Below are positions 18,755 through 26,740 of a stretch of 64,000 nt of DNA, piece by piece (the stretch's first letter is position 1; every line of letters begins with the position of its first letter). The notes under the pieces were generated by a model that searched no databases, was not told where the DNA came from, and saw only the letters and a list, made by a program, of their open reading frames with translations. This DNA comes from Ramlibacter cellulosilyticus (GTDB lineage Bacteria; Pseudomonadota; Gammaproteobacteria; Burkholderiales; Burkholderiaceae_C). The DNA is taken from positions 186,001-250,000 of the forward strand of contig NZ_JACORT010000001.1 of NCBI RefSeq assembly GCF_014297465.1, given 5' to 3'. Position numbers and translations under genes: made by a program.

Positions 18755-18774
18755 GGCAGGCGCGCGCGCCTGCC
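18755..18774. terminator. 20-bp perfect palindrome between actP and dodecin
   Basis: GGCAGGCGCGCGCGCCTGCC is self-complementary over all 20 bases. It sits between the actP stop (18748) and the dodecin stop (18774), so it can form a stable hairpin in either transcript and act as a two-way terminator. No long U run follows on either strand. Confidence 0.55.
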
Positions 18775-18980
18775 TATTCCAGCGTGAAGCCCACTTTCAG
18801 GGTGACCTGCCAGTGGGCGACCTTGCCGTCCTGGATGTGCCCGCGCGTCTCGATGACCTCGAACCACTGCAGGTTGCGCACCGTCTCGCTGGCCTTGGCG
18901 ATCGCGTTGTTCACGGCGTCTTCGATGCCCGCGGGCGACGAGCCGGTGAGCTCCAGGCTCTTGTAGACGTGGTTGGACAT
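18774..18980 (-). CDS. dodecin, flavin-binding protein
   Basis: A 68-residue protein, [30 protein letters not shown] onward. Dodecins are small (about 65-75 residue) proteins that form a hollow 12-mer and store flavin or CoA. Family marks are VYKxxELTGSS at the start, [25 protein letters not shown] in the middle (the Trp stacks on flavin) and the end [23 protein letters not shown] stretch upstream of the ATG gives a strong ribosome site and rules out the longer frame to 19343. It is a single gene transcribed toward actP. Confidence 0.96.
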   Translation of the reverse strand: MSNHVYKSLELTGSSPAGIEDAVNNAIAKASETVRNLQWFEVIETRGHIQDGKVAHWQVTLKVGFTLE

Positions 18981-19167
18981 GGGGGCCTCCTGGGTGTTGG
19001 CGGCCCCATTGTGTGCCAGCGGGTCGCTTCTGTAGCGGCCGCACCTCACCGCGCGGCCGTTCGGCGCGACCTGGGGAGCCGCCCGTCGTGGTGGCGTGCC
19101 GGCAGGGGCGGAGCGGCGGGGCGATCCCCTGTAATTCCCTCGCAAAACGAAGAAGGGAAGACAAGCC

Positions 19168-19671
19168 ATGACCAAGTCCGCCATCGCGCTCGCCTGCGTC
19201 GCCGTCCTCGCCGGATGCGCGCAAATGCCGCAGACCCGTCCGGAGTTCCAGGAAGCGGTGCGCAGCGGGGCCTCGCTCAGCCTGACCGACACCCACGTGG
19301 CGAAGCGTTCGCTCGACGAAACCGTCCGGCTGCTGCGGCCCAAGCTGTCCGAATGCTTCGACTACAACGTGGCCTGGTCGCGTACCGAAGGTGCGGCGGT
19401 GGGCATGTTCAAGGAGAAGTGGCAGTCCAGCGTGCGGGCCATCGACCGGAACCGCGCCGAGGTCACGGTGCAGCGCACGATGAGCGGCGCCGTCCAGAAG
19501 CAGCCGGAGGGCGGGTACTACGTCGTCGCCCTCGACCTGGAACGGATCGATGCCACGACGACGAAGCTGACCTATTACGGGGCCAGCACGTCGTTCGGGA
19601 CTTCCACCTGGAACTCGCTGAAGCAATGGAGCGAGGGCAGGGCGGCGGCTTGCCCGTCGGGGATCGTCTGA
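19168..19671 (+). CDS. lipoprotein of unknown function
   Basis: A 167-residue protein starting [23 protein letters not shown] is a clear lipobox with Cys17 as lipidation site, so the protein should sit in the membrane facing the periplasm. No family is recognised in the mature part, which has mixed beta content ([32 protein letters not shown]). A ribosome site (GAAGAAGGGAAGACAAGCC) precedes the ATG. It is convergent with the next Bug gene. It is not in an obvious operon. Confidence 0.7.
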   Translation: MTKSAIALACVAVLAGCAQMPQTRPEFQEAVRSGASLSLTDTHVAKRSLDETVRLLRPKLSECFDYNVAWSRTEGAAVGMFKEKWQSSVRAIDRNRAEVTVQRTMSGAVQKQPEGGYYVVALDLERIDATTTKLTYYGASTSFGTSTWNSLKQWSEGRAAACPSGIV

Positions 19672-19674
19672 TCG

Positions 19675-19688
19675 AGGGCGAGCGCCCT
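19675..19688. terminator. short hairpin AGGGCG-AG-CGCCCT at converging stops
   Basis: A 6-bp stem with a 2-bp spacer, tight for a loop, lies between the lipoprotein stop and the Bug stop, overlapping the latter. Position between convergent genes suggests a small terminator, but no U tract is present. Confidence 0.3.
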
Positions 19689-20664
19689 AAGCCGGCCGCA
19701 GGCCCTTCGTCTTCACGAAGTGGCCCCAATGCTCCAGTTCCCTGCGCACGAGGGCATCGAACTCCTCGCTGCTGTTCGGCGCGGCCACTGTCATGCCGAT
19801 CTGCGCAAGGCGGGCGCGGACGTCCGCCGAGCCCATCACGCGGAACAGGTCGCGGTTCCATTGCTCGACGATCGCCTTGGGCGTGCCTGCGGGTGCGACC
19901 ATGCCCTCCCACTCGCGCAGTTCCATCCCCTGCATGCCGGCTTCGGCGAGCGTCGGCACGGAGGGCAGGGCAGCCATGCGCTCGGGGCTGGTGACGGCCA
20001 GCGCCCGCAGCTTGCCGGACTCCACCAGCGTCGTCGCGACGGAGGCCGTCGCGAACATCGCCGTGACCTGCTGGCCCATGAGCGCCGTCACGGCCTCGGA
20101 CGGGCCGCGGAACGGCACGTGCCGCATGCGCGCGCCCGAGGCCTGGCAGAAAGTCTCGGCGAGCAGGTGCGCCGGCGAGCCGTTGCCGCCTGACGCATAG
20201 GTCAGCGCCTCCGGCTGCTTGCGCGCGCCTTCCAGCAGCTGCTGCAGCGTCTGCACGGGCGAGGCAGCCGGGACGACCAGCACGTTGTACAGCCAGACGA
20301 GGTTGCCGATGGGCGCGAGGTCGCGGCTCGTGTCGTAGGGCAGCGGCCCCATCAGCGAGGGCAGCACGGTGTGCGTGAGGAACAGGACACCGACGGTGTG
20401 CCCGTCCGGCGCGGCGCGCGCCACCGCCTGCATGCCGATCATGCCGGTGGCACCCGGCCGGTTCTCCACGATCACGGGCTGCTTCCAGAGCTTGCCCAGC
20501 CCCTCGCCGGCCACGCGCGCCAGCACGTCGGGCGGGCTCCCCGGCGGCAGCGGCACGATGATCTTCACCGGCTTGTCCGGAAAGCCCGGCTGGGCGAAGG
20601 CCGGGGCGCCGGCCAGCACGGGGAGTGCGGCGCTGGCGCCCAGGAAGTGTCGACGGGTGATCAT
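19687..20664 (-). CDS. Bug family substrate-binding protein (TctC type)
   Basis: A 325-residue periplasmic receptor. The twin-arginine-like signal is MITRRHFLGASAALPVLAGAPAFA (residues 1-24), and the mature protein opens PGFPDKPVKIIVPLPPGSPPDVLAR, where Bug proteins normally have PFPPGGxxD. Further marks are VIVENRPGATGMIGMQAVARAAPDGHT and RHVPFRGPSEAVTALMGQQVTAMFA around residue 180-200. It should bind a carboxylate. No TctA or TctB gene is adjacent. It diverges from a LysR gene with 128 bp between, the standard layout for a LysR-controlled Bug receptor. Confidence 0.93.
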   Translation of the reverse strand: MITRRHFLGASAALPVLAGAPAFAQPGFPDKPVKIIVPLPPGSPPDVLARVAGEGLGKLWKQPVIVENRPGATGMIGMQAVARAAPDGHTVGVLFLTHTVLPSLMGPLPYDTSRDLAPIGNLVWLYNVLVVPAASPVQTLQQLLEGARKQPEALTYASGGNGSPAHLLAETFCQASGARMRHVPFRGPSEAVTALMGQQVTAMFATASVATTLVESGKLRALAVTSPERMAALPSVPTLAEAGMQGMELREWEGMVAPAGTPKAIVEQWNRDLFRVMGSADVRARLAQIGMTVAAPNSSEEFDALVRRELEHWGHFVKTKGLRPA

Positions 20665-20792
20665 GTCTCGCTCCAGTCTGGCCCCGGGGTGGTCCCGGTG
20701 TGGAGGCCATGCTAGTGGCCGGCCCGCGGTGCAGCCAATGGCCAATGTTGATGTCGATTACCATGGGTTATCGGCCGGCCGGAGCTCCGCAC

Positions 20793-21698
20793 ATGCGCCT
20801 TCAACACCTGCACCTGCTCCTCACCCTCGCGGAGACGGGAAGCCTGCGCGCGGCGGCGGAGACCCTCAACGTCACGCAGCCCGCCCTCACCAAGTCGCTC
20901 AAGCAGCTCGAGGAGGAGTTCGGGGCCACGCTCGTCCTGCGCACGCCCAAGGGGGTGCGCCTCGCCCCGGCGGGCGAACTGCTCGCGGTGCGGGCGGCCA
21001 CGGTGGTGCGCGAGCTCGATCGCGCGCGCGAGGAAGTCGCCTGGCACACGCAGAACACGCGCGGCACGGTGACGGTCGGGGTGTCGCCGGCGGCGGGCCT
21101 GCTGCTCGCGCCGCCGGCGCTCTCCCGCTTCCAGGCGCGCTGGCCGAACGTGATGGTGCGGCTGGTGGACGCGCTGTATCCCAAGGCGTTGCAGCAACTG
21201 CGTTCCGCCGAACTGGACATGGCGCTCGGCCCGATGCCGGCGGCGGGCATCGCCCGCGACCTGCAGGCGCAGCCGCTGGTGCAGAGCGCCTCGGTGATCG
21301 TCGCGCGGCGCGGCCATCCGCTCGCGCGGGCGCGCCGGCTGCAGGACCTGCAGCAGGCCGCCTGGATCCTCACCGGGCCGCGGCAGGGTCCGGGCGACCC
21401 GATCCACCTCGGCTTCGAGGAGAAGGGGCTGGCGCCGCCGCGCGTGTCCCTGGAGTGCGAGTCGTTCTCCACCTTGCTCGCGATGCTCCCGACCGTCGAC
21501 ATGCTGGCCCTCGTGCCCAAGCGCTTCTTCGACAGCCATGGGCCGCGCATCGGCCTGGCCGCGGTCGCCATCGAGGACCCGCTGCCGCCGACGACGATCC
21601 ATCTCTTCACGCGGTCCGATGCGCCGTTGACGCTGCATGCGCAGCGGCTGCTGGAAGCGTTCGTGCACGAGGCGCGGCTGGCGCAGCGGGCGGATTAG
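20793..21698 (+). CDS. LysR family transcriptional regulator
   Basis: A 301-residue protein. The N-terminal winged helix-turn-helix is MRLQHLHLLLTLAETGSLRAAAETLNVTQPALTKSLKQLEEEFG, the standard LysR opening; the effector-binding domain runs from about residue 90 to the end. The start at 20793 was chosen because the family starts just before xLxxLxxFxxxAExGS; the frame from 20700 adds only upstream non-family residues. It diverges from the Bug gene and probably controls it together with itself. A LysR box is likely in the 128-bp gap but no strong T-N11-A dyad stands out. Confidence 0.92.
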   Translation: MRLQHLHLLLTLAETGSLRAAAETLNVTQPALTKSLKQLEEEFGATLVLRTPKGVRLAPAGELLAVRAATVVRELDRAREEVAWHTQNTRGTVTVGVSPAAGLLLAPPALSRFQARWPNVMVRLVDALYPKALQQLRSAELDMALGPMPAAGIARDLQAQPLVQSASVIVARRGHPLARARRLQDLQQAAWILTGPRQGPGDPIHLGFEEKGLAPPRVSLECESFSTLLAMLPTVDMLALVPKRFFDSHGPRIGLAAVAIEDPLPPTTIHLFTRSDAPLTLHAQRLLEAFVHEARLAQRAD

Positions 21699-21725
21699 GC
21701 CCGTCCCAATCGCTTGACGGTGAAT

Positions 21726-21845
21726 TTGTAGGGTGGCCGGCGAATGCCGGGAAGGTGAGCGAAGCGAACCCCACCGAAGGGCGCGCGTCACGGCCGCTCG
21801 GTGGGGTTCGCTGCGCTCACCTGCCGCTGGCGCGCCACCCTACAA
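21726..21845. repeat. inverted repeat, TTGTAGGGTGG ... CCACCCTACAA type
   Basis: The ends TTGTAGGGTGG and CCACCCTACAA pair exactly. Inner arms also pair: AAGGTGAGCGAAGCGAACCCC against the TCGGTGGGGTTCGCTGCGCTCACCT region. The whole element of about 120 bp would make a long hairpin. A half copy of the same motif lies at 40376-40425. The esterase gene's last codons and its stop fall inside the right arm, so the repeat shapes that protein's C-terminus. Confidence 0.85.
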
Positions 21846-22638
21846 GGGGTTGCCAGGCGGCGAAGGCATCGTCCCAGCCGCCAGTCCCGTCAACCCATGC
21901 ATCCAGCACCGTGAAGTGGTCCGCCTGCGGCACGACCAGCTCGCGGCTCCAGTGGCCGGTGGCACTCCACGCAGCGTGCATGCGGGCGTTCTGCGCGAGG
22001 AAGGCGCCGGTCTCGTCGCCGCCCACCACCCACAAGCCCGGGATGCGACCGTCGCGGACCCGCGCCGTCACGTCGCAGGCAGCGGCCGTGCGCGCATCGA
22101 GGTTCAGCTTCGCGTTTAACGTGGTCGCGAGCAGCGGCTGCGGGTCGTAGACACCGCTGATCCCGAGCACGCCATCGATGCGGGCATCGCCGGCCAGCGC
22201 GAGTTCCACCGCGAGGTGCGCGCCGGCCGAGTGTCCCGCGACCACCAGCGGAAGCCGGTCGTTCCCGAGGTGCTCGCGCACCGCGCGCACGCAGGGCCGG
22301 ACCGCCTGCACGAGGTCCGGCAGGGACACCTCCGGACAGAGCGGATAGTTCACCAGCACCACATGGAAGCCGCGCCGCTGCAGCCCAGGCGCCACGAAGC
22401 GGAACTGCGACTTGTCCCGCGATTGCCAGTAGCCGGCGTGCAGGTACAGCAGGGTGCCGCAGGCGGGCGCGATGGCCGGAAAGTGGTCGAACCGCTGCCG
22501 CGGGTGCGGACCGTACGGCAGGTCCAGCGCCGTACCCGGCGAAGCCGCGGCCTCGTCGCTCTCCGCCTGGAAGCGCGCCAGCAGCGCGGGGAAGTGCGGG
22601 CGCATCTGCCCTTCCACGTACGCGTGTTGCAGGTCCAT
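21817..22638 (-). CDS. alpha/beta hydrolase, carboxylesterase/kynurenine formamidase-like
   Basis: A 273-residue protein from MDLQHAYVEGQ. LLYLHAGYWQSRDKSQF near residue 64-80 is the HGGxW-type oxyanion motif, and VVAGHSAGAHLAVELAL near 130-147 carries the nucleophile in GHSAG. Both are typical of arylformamidase (KynB-like) and related esterases. The closing His is likely in VPQADHFTVLD near 245. No tryptophan pathway gene is nearby, so the substrate is open. The last residues (VGWRASGR) are encoded by the inverted repeat. The longer frame to 22800 runs over the promoter of the divergent sulfatase and is rejected. Confidence 0.85.
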   Translation of the reverse strand: MDLQHAYVEGQMRPHFPALLARFQAESDEAAASPGTALDLPYGPHPRQRFDHFPAIAPACGTLLYLHAGYWQSRDKSQFRFVAPGLQRRGFHVVLVNYPLCPEVSLPDLVQAVRPCVRAVREHLGNDRLPLVVAGHSAGAHLAVELALAGDARIDGVLGISGVYDPQPLLATTLNAKLNLDARTAAACDVTARVRDGRIPGLWVVGGDETGAFLAQNARMHAAWSATGHWSRELVVPQADHFTVLDAWVDGTGGWDDAFAAWQPLVGWRASGR

Positions 22639-22765
22639 CCCTGCATTCTCCACCGGGGGGCCGCCTTGCGATAACCGGCGGTAATGGGATTCCAAAAATG
22701 GCACTGGCCCTGGCGGCGCCCCGCTCCTAGGATGCCCTTCATCGCCGCACGAGACGAGACAAGCC

Positions 22766-24490
22766 ATGAGCCGACGCACCAGGAACATCCTCTTCATCAT
22801 GTGTGACCAGCTGCGCGCTGACCACCTCTCCTGCTACGGCCACCCGAAGCTGCACACGCCGCACATCGACGCGCTGGCCGCCCGCGGCGTGATCTTCGAC
22901 AACGCCTACGTGCAGTCGCCCGTCTGCGGGCCCTCCCGCATGAGCTACTACACCGGCCGCTACATGCACTCGCACGGCGTGAGCTGGAATTTCGTGCCGC
23001 TCAAGGCGGGCGAGATGACCATCGGCGACCACCTGCGGCCGCTGGGCGTGCGGTCCGTGCTGGTCGGCAAGACGCACATGCGTGGGGACGCTTCCGGCAT
23101 GTCGCGCCTGGGCATCGATCCCGATTCCCAGGTGGGCGTGCGCATCGCCGAGTGCGGGTTCGATCCCTACGAGCGCGACGACGGCATCCATCCGTATTCC
23201 GGCCACGACCCGGACCCCAGCTACCACCGCTACCTGCGAGAGCACGGCTTCCAGGGCGACAACCTGTGGGAAGAGTGGGCCAACACCGTCGTCGACAAGG
23301 ACGGCACATTCCGGTCCGGCTGGTACCTCAGGTACAGCAACCTGCCGGCGCGCATCCCGGCGGAGCACTCCGAGACCGCCTACACGACCGGCCGCGCGAT
23401 GGACTTCATGCGCGAGGCGGGCGACCAGCCGTGGCTCTGCCACCTCTCGTTCATCAAGCCGCACTGGCCTTACGCGGCGCCGGCCCCTTACGCCGGCATG
23501 TACACGCCAGAGGACGCGCTGCCCGTGGTGCGCTCGGACGAGGAGCTGCGCGACCCGCATCCCGTGTATGCCGCGATGACGCACCACCGCGTGTCGCGCA
23601 CCTTCGCGCAGCCCGGCATCCGCGACGCGGTGATGGTCGGCTACATGGCCCTCGTCAAGCAGATCGACGACGAGATGGGGCGCCTCTTCGCCTTCATGCA
23701 GGAGCGCGGCCTCCTGGAGAACACCATGATCGTGTTCTGCGCGGACCATGGCGACTTCCTGGGCGACCACTGGCTGGGGGACAAGGAGCTGTTCCACCAG
23801 CCGGTGATCCGCACGCCGCTCATCATCTGCGACCCGGATCCGCGCGCGGATGCCACGCGCGGCACGCGTTGCCAGGCGCTGGTGGAGGCGGTGGACCTTG
23901 CGCCGACCTTCCTCGACGTCCACGGCGGCAACCCCGTGCCGCACGTGATGGACGGGCGCTCGCTGCGGCCGTGGCTGTTCGGCAAGCCGCCGGCGCAATG
24001 GCGCGACATCGCCGTGTGCGAATGCGACTATTCCTTCCAGGACGCGCGCATCGAACTGCAGCAGCCGCCGATCGAGTCGTGGATGCGCATGGCCTTCGAC
24101 GGGCGCTGGAAGTACGTGCTCTGCGAAGGCTACCGGCCGATGCTGTTCGACCTGCAGTCCGATCCGCAGGAACTCCATGATCTGGGAGCGTCCGAAGCGC
24201 CCGAGCACGTCGACCAGCGCCGGCGCCTGCACGAGGCCTTGTTCCAGTGGGCACGCCGGCCGCGCCAGCGCGTGACGGTCTCCGACGAACTGATCGAGAG
24301 CACCGAGGTGCAGGCACGCATCTCCGAGAACGGCATCCTCATCGGCTATGCCGACGAGGCGGACCTCGTGGCGCAGCGCAAGCTGTTCAAGCCGCGCTAC
24401 GCGAGCCACAACCCGCTGGTGAAGGAAACACTGGACCGGCTCACGCGCGAGCCGTATCTCGCCCACGCACAGGAAGGGACAGGAGCATGA
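22766..24490 (+). CDS. sulfatase/phosphonate monoester hydrolase family enzyme
   Basis: A 574-residue protein of the alkaline phosphatase superfamily. RNILFIMCDQLRADHLSCYG at residues 6-25 has the first metal aspartate (Asp14), and VCGPSRMSYYTGRY at 53-66 holds the CxPxR core (Cys54, Pro56, Arg58) that is converted to formylglycine. Later ADHGDFLGDHWLGDKELF carries further metal ligands. The sequence resembles phosphonate monoester hydrolases and choline-sulfatase-like enzymes and lacks a signal peptide, so a cytosolic enzyme is likely. It cleaves a sulfate, phosphonate or phosphate ester; which one cannot be told. It overlaps the cupin gene by 4 bp. Confidence 0.88.
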   Translation: MSRRTRNILFIMCDQLRADHLSCYGHPKLHTPHIDALAARGVIFDNAYVQSPVCGPSRMSYYTGRYMHSHGVSWNFVPLKAGEMTIGDHLRPLGVRSVLVGKTHMRGDASGMSRLGIDPDSQVGVRIAECGFDPYERDDGIHPYSGHDPDPSYHRYLREHGFQGDNLWEEWANTVVDKDGTFRSGWYLRYSNLPARIPAEHSETAYTTGRAMDFMREAGDQPWLCHLSFIKPHWPYAAPAPYAGMYTPEDALPVVRSDEELRDPHPVYAAMTHHRVSRTFAQPGIRDAVMVGYMALVKQIDDEMGRLFAFMQERGLLENTMIVFCADHGDFLGDHWLGDKELFHQPVIRTPLIICDPDPRADATRGTRCQALVEAVDLAPTFLDVHGGNPVPHVMDGRSLRPWLFGKPPAQWRDIAVCECDYSFQDARIELQQPPIESWMRMAFDGRWKYVLCEGYRPMLFDLQSDPQELHDLGASEAPEHVDQRRRLHEALFQWARRPRQRVTVSDELIESTEVQARISENGILIGYADEADLVAQRKLFKPRYASHNPLVKETLDRLTREPYLAHAQEGTGA

Positions 24491-24960
24491 GCAAGCAACC
24501 GCGGCTGCCCGATTGCGAGCACGACCCCGCCGGCATCGACGGCGTGACCTGGAACATCATGGGCCAGGTCTACACCCCCAAGCAGTACGACGAGCGCCAG
24601 TTCGTCTGGCACGCGACCTTCCCGGAAGAAACCTTCGTGCCGCCGCACACGCACCCCGGGCAGGACGAGTACCTGAGCCCGCTGGACGGCGACATCGACG
24701 TCATCATCGACGGCCGCCGCGGCACGGTGCGCGCCGGGGAGATCGGCCACCTGCCGAAGGGGAAGCCGCACGCCTTCTTCAACAACAGCGGCAAGGTGGT
24801 GCAGGCGATCTTCTGGGCGGAACCGGCAGGCGAGTTGCCCGCGCTGTACCGGCGCATCCACAACATCGCGAGCCCGAAGCGCGTGACCGAGATCGCGCCG
24901 GAGTACGGCGTGGTCTTCGCGCCGCCGGTGTCGGCGGCGGCGGAGCCGAAGCCGGACTGA
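24487..24960 (+). CDS. cupin domain protein
   Basis: A 157-residue protein with one cupin barrel. The first cupin motif is TFPEETFVPPHTHPGQDEYLSPLDGDIDVI at about residues 45-75, with the metal ligands His and Glu, and the second is GEIGHLPKGKPHAFFNNSG near 90-108. Such proteins are small metal-dependent enzymes or binders. The ATG overlaps the sulfatase stop by 4 bp, which suggests it acts on the product of that enzyme or helps in the same pathway. A strong GC hairpin follows the stop. Specific function is unknown. Confidence 0.88.
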   Translation: MSKQPRLPDCEHDPAGIDGVTWNIMGQVYTPKQYDERQFVWHATFPEETFVPPHTHPGQDEYLSPLDGDIDVIIDGRRGTVRAGEIGHLPKGKPHAFFNNSGKVVQAIFWAEPAGELPALYRRIHNIASPKRVTEIAPEYGVVFAPPVSAAAEPKPD

Positions 24961-24969
24961 CGCGCCCGC

Positions 24970-24988
24970 CCGGCCCGTTGCGGGCCGG
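24970..24988. terminator. GC hairpin CCGGCCCG-TTG-CGGGCCGG between convergent genes
   Basis: An 8-bp perfect stem with a 3-nt loop, between the cupin stop (24960) and the DinB stop (24998). It could stop transcription on both strands. No U tract follows, so a factor may be needed. Confidence 0.5.
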
Positions 24989-24997
24989 AAGCGACCG

Positions 24998-25558
24998 TCA
25001 TTCGCCGGCAGGAGCGGACGCCGCGTGCAGGAACCGTGCGTAGCCGATCTCCGCCGCGTTCTTCGCGAGTTCGGTATTCGCCCATGCGAACAGATCCGCC
25101 AGGGGGCGCTGCTGGAACGGCCACCGCACGCGCACCGGCGAAGCGAGCTCTTCGTCCGTGGTGTCGTGCAGGGCCGCGGCCCACCGTTGCTGCAGTCCCG
25201 AGATCCAGGCGCGGACCTGGTCGGCTTCGCCCGGCCAGGCAATGGCCTCGCGCGTGAGCGTCCCGCCGCCGAAATTGTGGTCGAGCGCCATGGACCACCA
25301 GAATCCCAGGTGCCACGTGAGCCAGCCGATGCTCGAAGGACCCAGCGTGTAGTCCTCGGTCGTCGGCCAGTCCGCCTGCCAGTGGCCCTGCGCGTCGCGG
25401 TGCACGTGAAGGCCCCGGGCAGCCGGGCGCCAGAGGCATTCGGCCGTGGTGAGTCCCTCGAGGTGGTAGCCCGTGAGTTGCCAGGCGACGGCGAACTGTC
25501 GCTCCAGGCAGCCGCGCACCGGGTGTTGCGAGGCATCGGGCGGCGTGGGTGCTTCCAT
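24998..25558 (-). CDS. DinB superfamily protein
   Basis: A 186-residue protein. The start MEAPTPPDASQ is followed by FAVAWQLTGYHLEGLTTAECLWRP, and SSIGWLTWHLGFWWSMALDHNFGG near residues 75-98 with a metal-binding-type His, typical of DinB/YfiT four-helix proteins; FAWANTELAKNAAEIGYARF near the end contains the third helix. These proteins bind a metal and often act with small-molecule thiols. It is a single gene on the minus strand, convergent with the cupin gene. Function is not known. Confidence 0.75.
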   Translation of the reverse strand: MEAPTPPDASQHPVRGCLERQFAVAWQLTGYHLEGLTTAECLWRPAARGLHVHRDAQGHWQADWPTTEDYTLGPSSIGWLTWHLGFWWSMALDHNFGGGTLTREAIAWPGEADQVRAWISGLQQRWAAALHDTTDEELASPVRVRWPFQQRPLADLFAWANTELAKNAAEIGYARFLHAASAPAGE

Positions 25559-25636
25559 GCAATGCTCCTTGGCTGCATGGTACGGCGTGCCGACACGGCT
25601 CGACTAAGCTCGCACCATCGCCCCAACCCGCCCGCC

Positions 25637-26434
25637 ATGTTCAAGCTCCTCGCGCTGGTCCTCCTCGCCGTGCCCCTCTACTTCGGCGGCAAGCTCGCCT
25701 ACGAGCGCTACACCTTCGTGAGCCGTGCCCGCGCCTGGCTCGCGGAAGCGGAGGATCCGCGCTGCCGCCCCGAGGACCTGGCGCGGCTGCTCCAACGCGT
25801 GGAGCGTGACCTGCGCGACGACATGAAGCCGGCGGCGGGCCCCGCGCCCGCCGACCGCCTCGCCGCCATGCAGTTCGCCGTGCGGCCTTTCCGCGCGCCC
25901 GAGGTCGTCGGCATCACGCCGCAGCGCCTTTGCACCGAGGCCCATTTCCCGTGGAAGCCGTCGAAAGGCATGCCGACGATCCTCCACTGCACCATGCCCA
26001 AGTACGTGCGCTGCGAGACCGAGGTGACCGTGACCGTTCCCGCGGACATCCTGCGCGACGCGGAGATGACGGCGCGGTACGGCGGCCGCGGCTACGTGCC
26101 GGGGTCGCCACCGGCCGGACTGGACGCAGCCGGCAATGCGGTGTTCCGCTTCCCCGCGATTCACGCTGCGCTGTTCGAGCACTACCGCAACTCCAACGCC
26201 TACGTGCACGACCGGCAGGAACGCATCCCGTTCCACGAAGTGCAGCACTTCGGCGGGGGCGTGCGGGCCACCTTGGCCAACTGGTCCTACTTCCACCAGA
26301 ACAGGGCCCGCATCGAGCACCTGCAGCTCGTGTCGGAAGACATCGGCGGTGCCGTCACGGGCGGCGGTTATGCCGGCGGCATCCGGAAGATGCGGGAAGA
26401 GCAGCTCAGCTCTTCTCCACCACCACCTCGCTGA
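25637..26434 (+). CDS. hypothetical membrane-anchored or secreted protein
   Basis: A 265-residue protein. It starts with a membrane segment, MFKLLALVLLAVPLYFGGKLAYERY, which could be an N-terminal anchor or uncleaved signal, followed by a soluble part with four cysteines. No family is recognised. The C-terminal part is rich in Gly, Tyr and Ser, with a proline tail SSSPPPPR. It overlaps the convergent EthD-like gene by 29 bp at the 3' end. The start at 25637 is the first ATG before the hydrophobic run. Confidence 0.7.
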   Translation: MFKLLALVLLAVPLYFGGKLAYERYTFVSRARAWLAEAEDPRCRPEDLARLLQRVERDLRDDMKPAAGPAPADRLAAMQFAVRPFRAPEVVGITPQRLCTEAHFPWKPSKGMPTILHCTMPKYVRCETEVTVTVPADILRDAEMTARYGGRGYVPGSPPAGLDAAGNAVFRFPAIHAALFEHYRNSNAYVHDRQERIPFHEVQHFGGGVRATLANWSYFHQNRARIEHLQLVSEDIGGAVTGGGYAGGIRKMREEQLSSSPPPPR

Positions 26435-26726
26435 TCCACATCACCGGCTGGACGTCCGTGTAGTTCACGATGTCCGCCATGATTTCCTTCCCGTGCTGCC
26501 CGAGCGCCTTCTGCAGGCCGTCGACGGATTCGCAGGCAATGCTGCATGCCCCCAGGTAAGGGGAGGGCGCTCCCGGCGCGCCGCCCGCCAGCCCCTTGTC
26601 GATCGTGTAGTACAGGCAGGCGCCGCCCAGCCGGCTGGCCACCATCGGCATGTGCTTGTCGCGGTAGTAGGCGTGGTCGAACCGCGCGCCGGGCGCACCG
26701 GGATAGAGGACGTTCAGCTTGATCAT
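26406..26726 (-). CDS. EthD family protein
   Basis: A 106-residue protein, MIKLNVLYPGAPGARFDHAYYRDKHMPMV onward. The EthD fold marks are FDHxYYxxxHMPM at residues 16-28 and the central GL-rich segment; EthD proteins are small ferredoxin-like-fold dimers linked to ether and aromatic degradation. The ATG is preceded by GAAGGAGCGCCCC, a good ribosome site. It is 14 bp downstream of the amidohydrolase stop on the same strand, so the two form a transcription unit. Confidence 0.85.
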   Translation of the reverse strand: MIKLNVLYPGAPGARFDHAYYRDKHMPMVASRLGGACLYYTIDKGLAGGAPGAPSPYLGACSIACESVDGLQKALGQHGKEIMADIVNYTDVQPVMWISEVVVEKS

Positions 26727-26740
26727 GGGGCGCTCCTTCG

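Noticed and set aside
20665-20792. Strong LysR box in the Bug/LysR gap
   Set aside because: I looked for a T-N11-A dyad; only weak, imperfect candidates exist near 20745-20765, so no site is listed.
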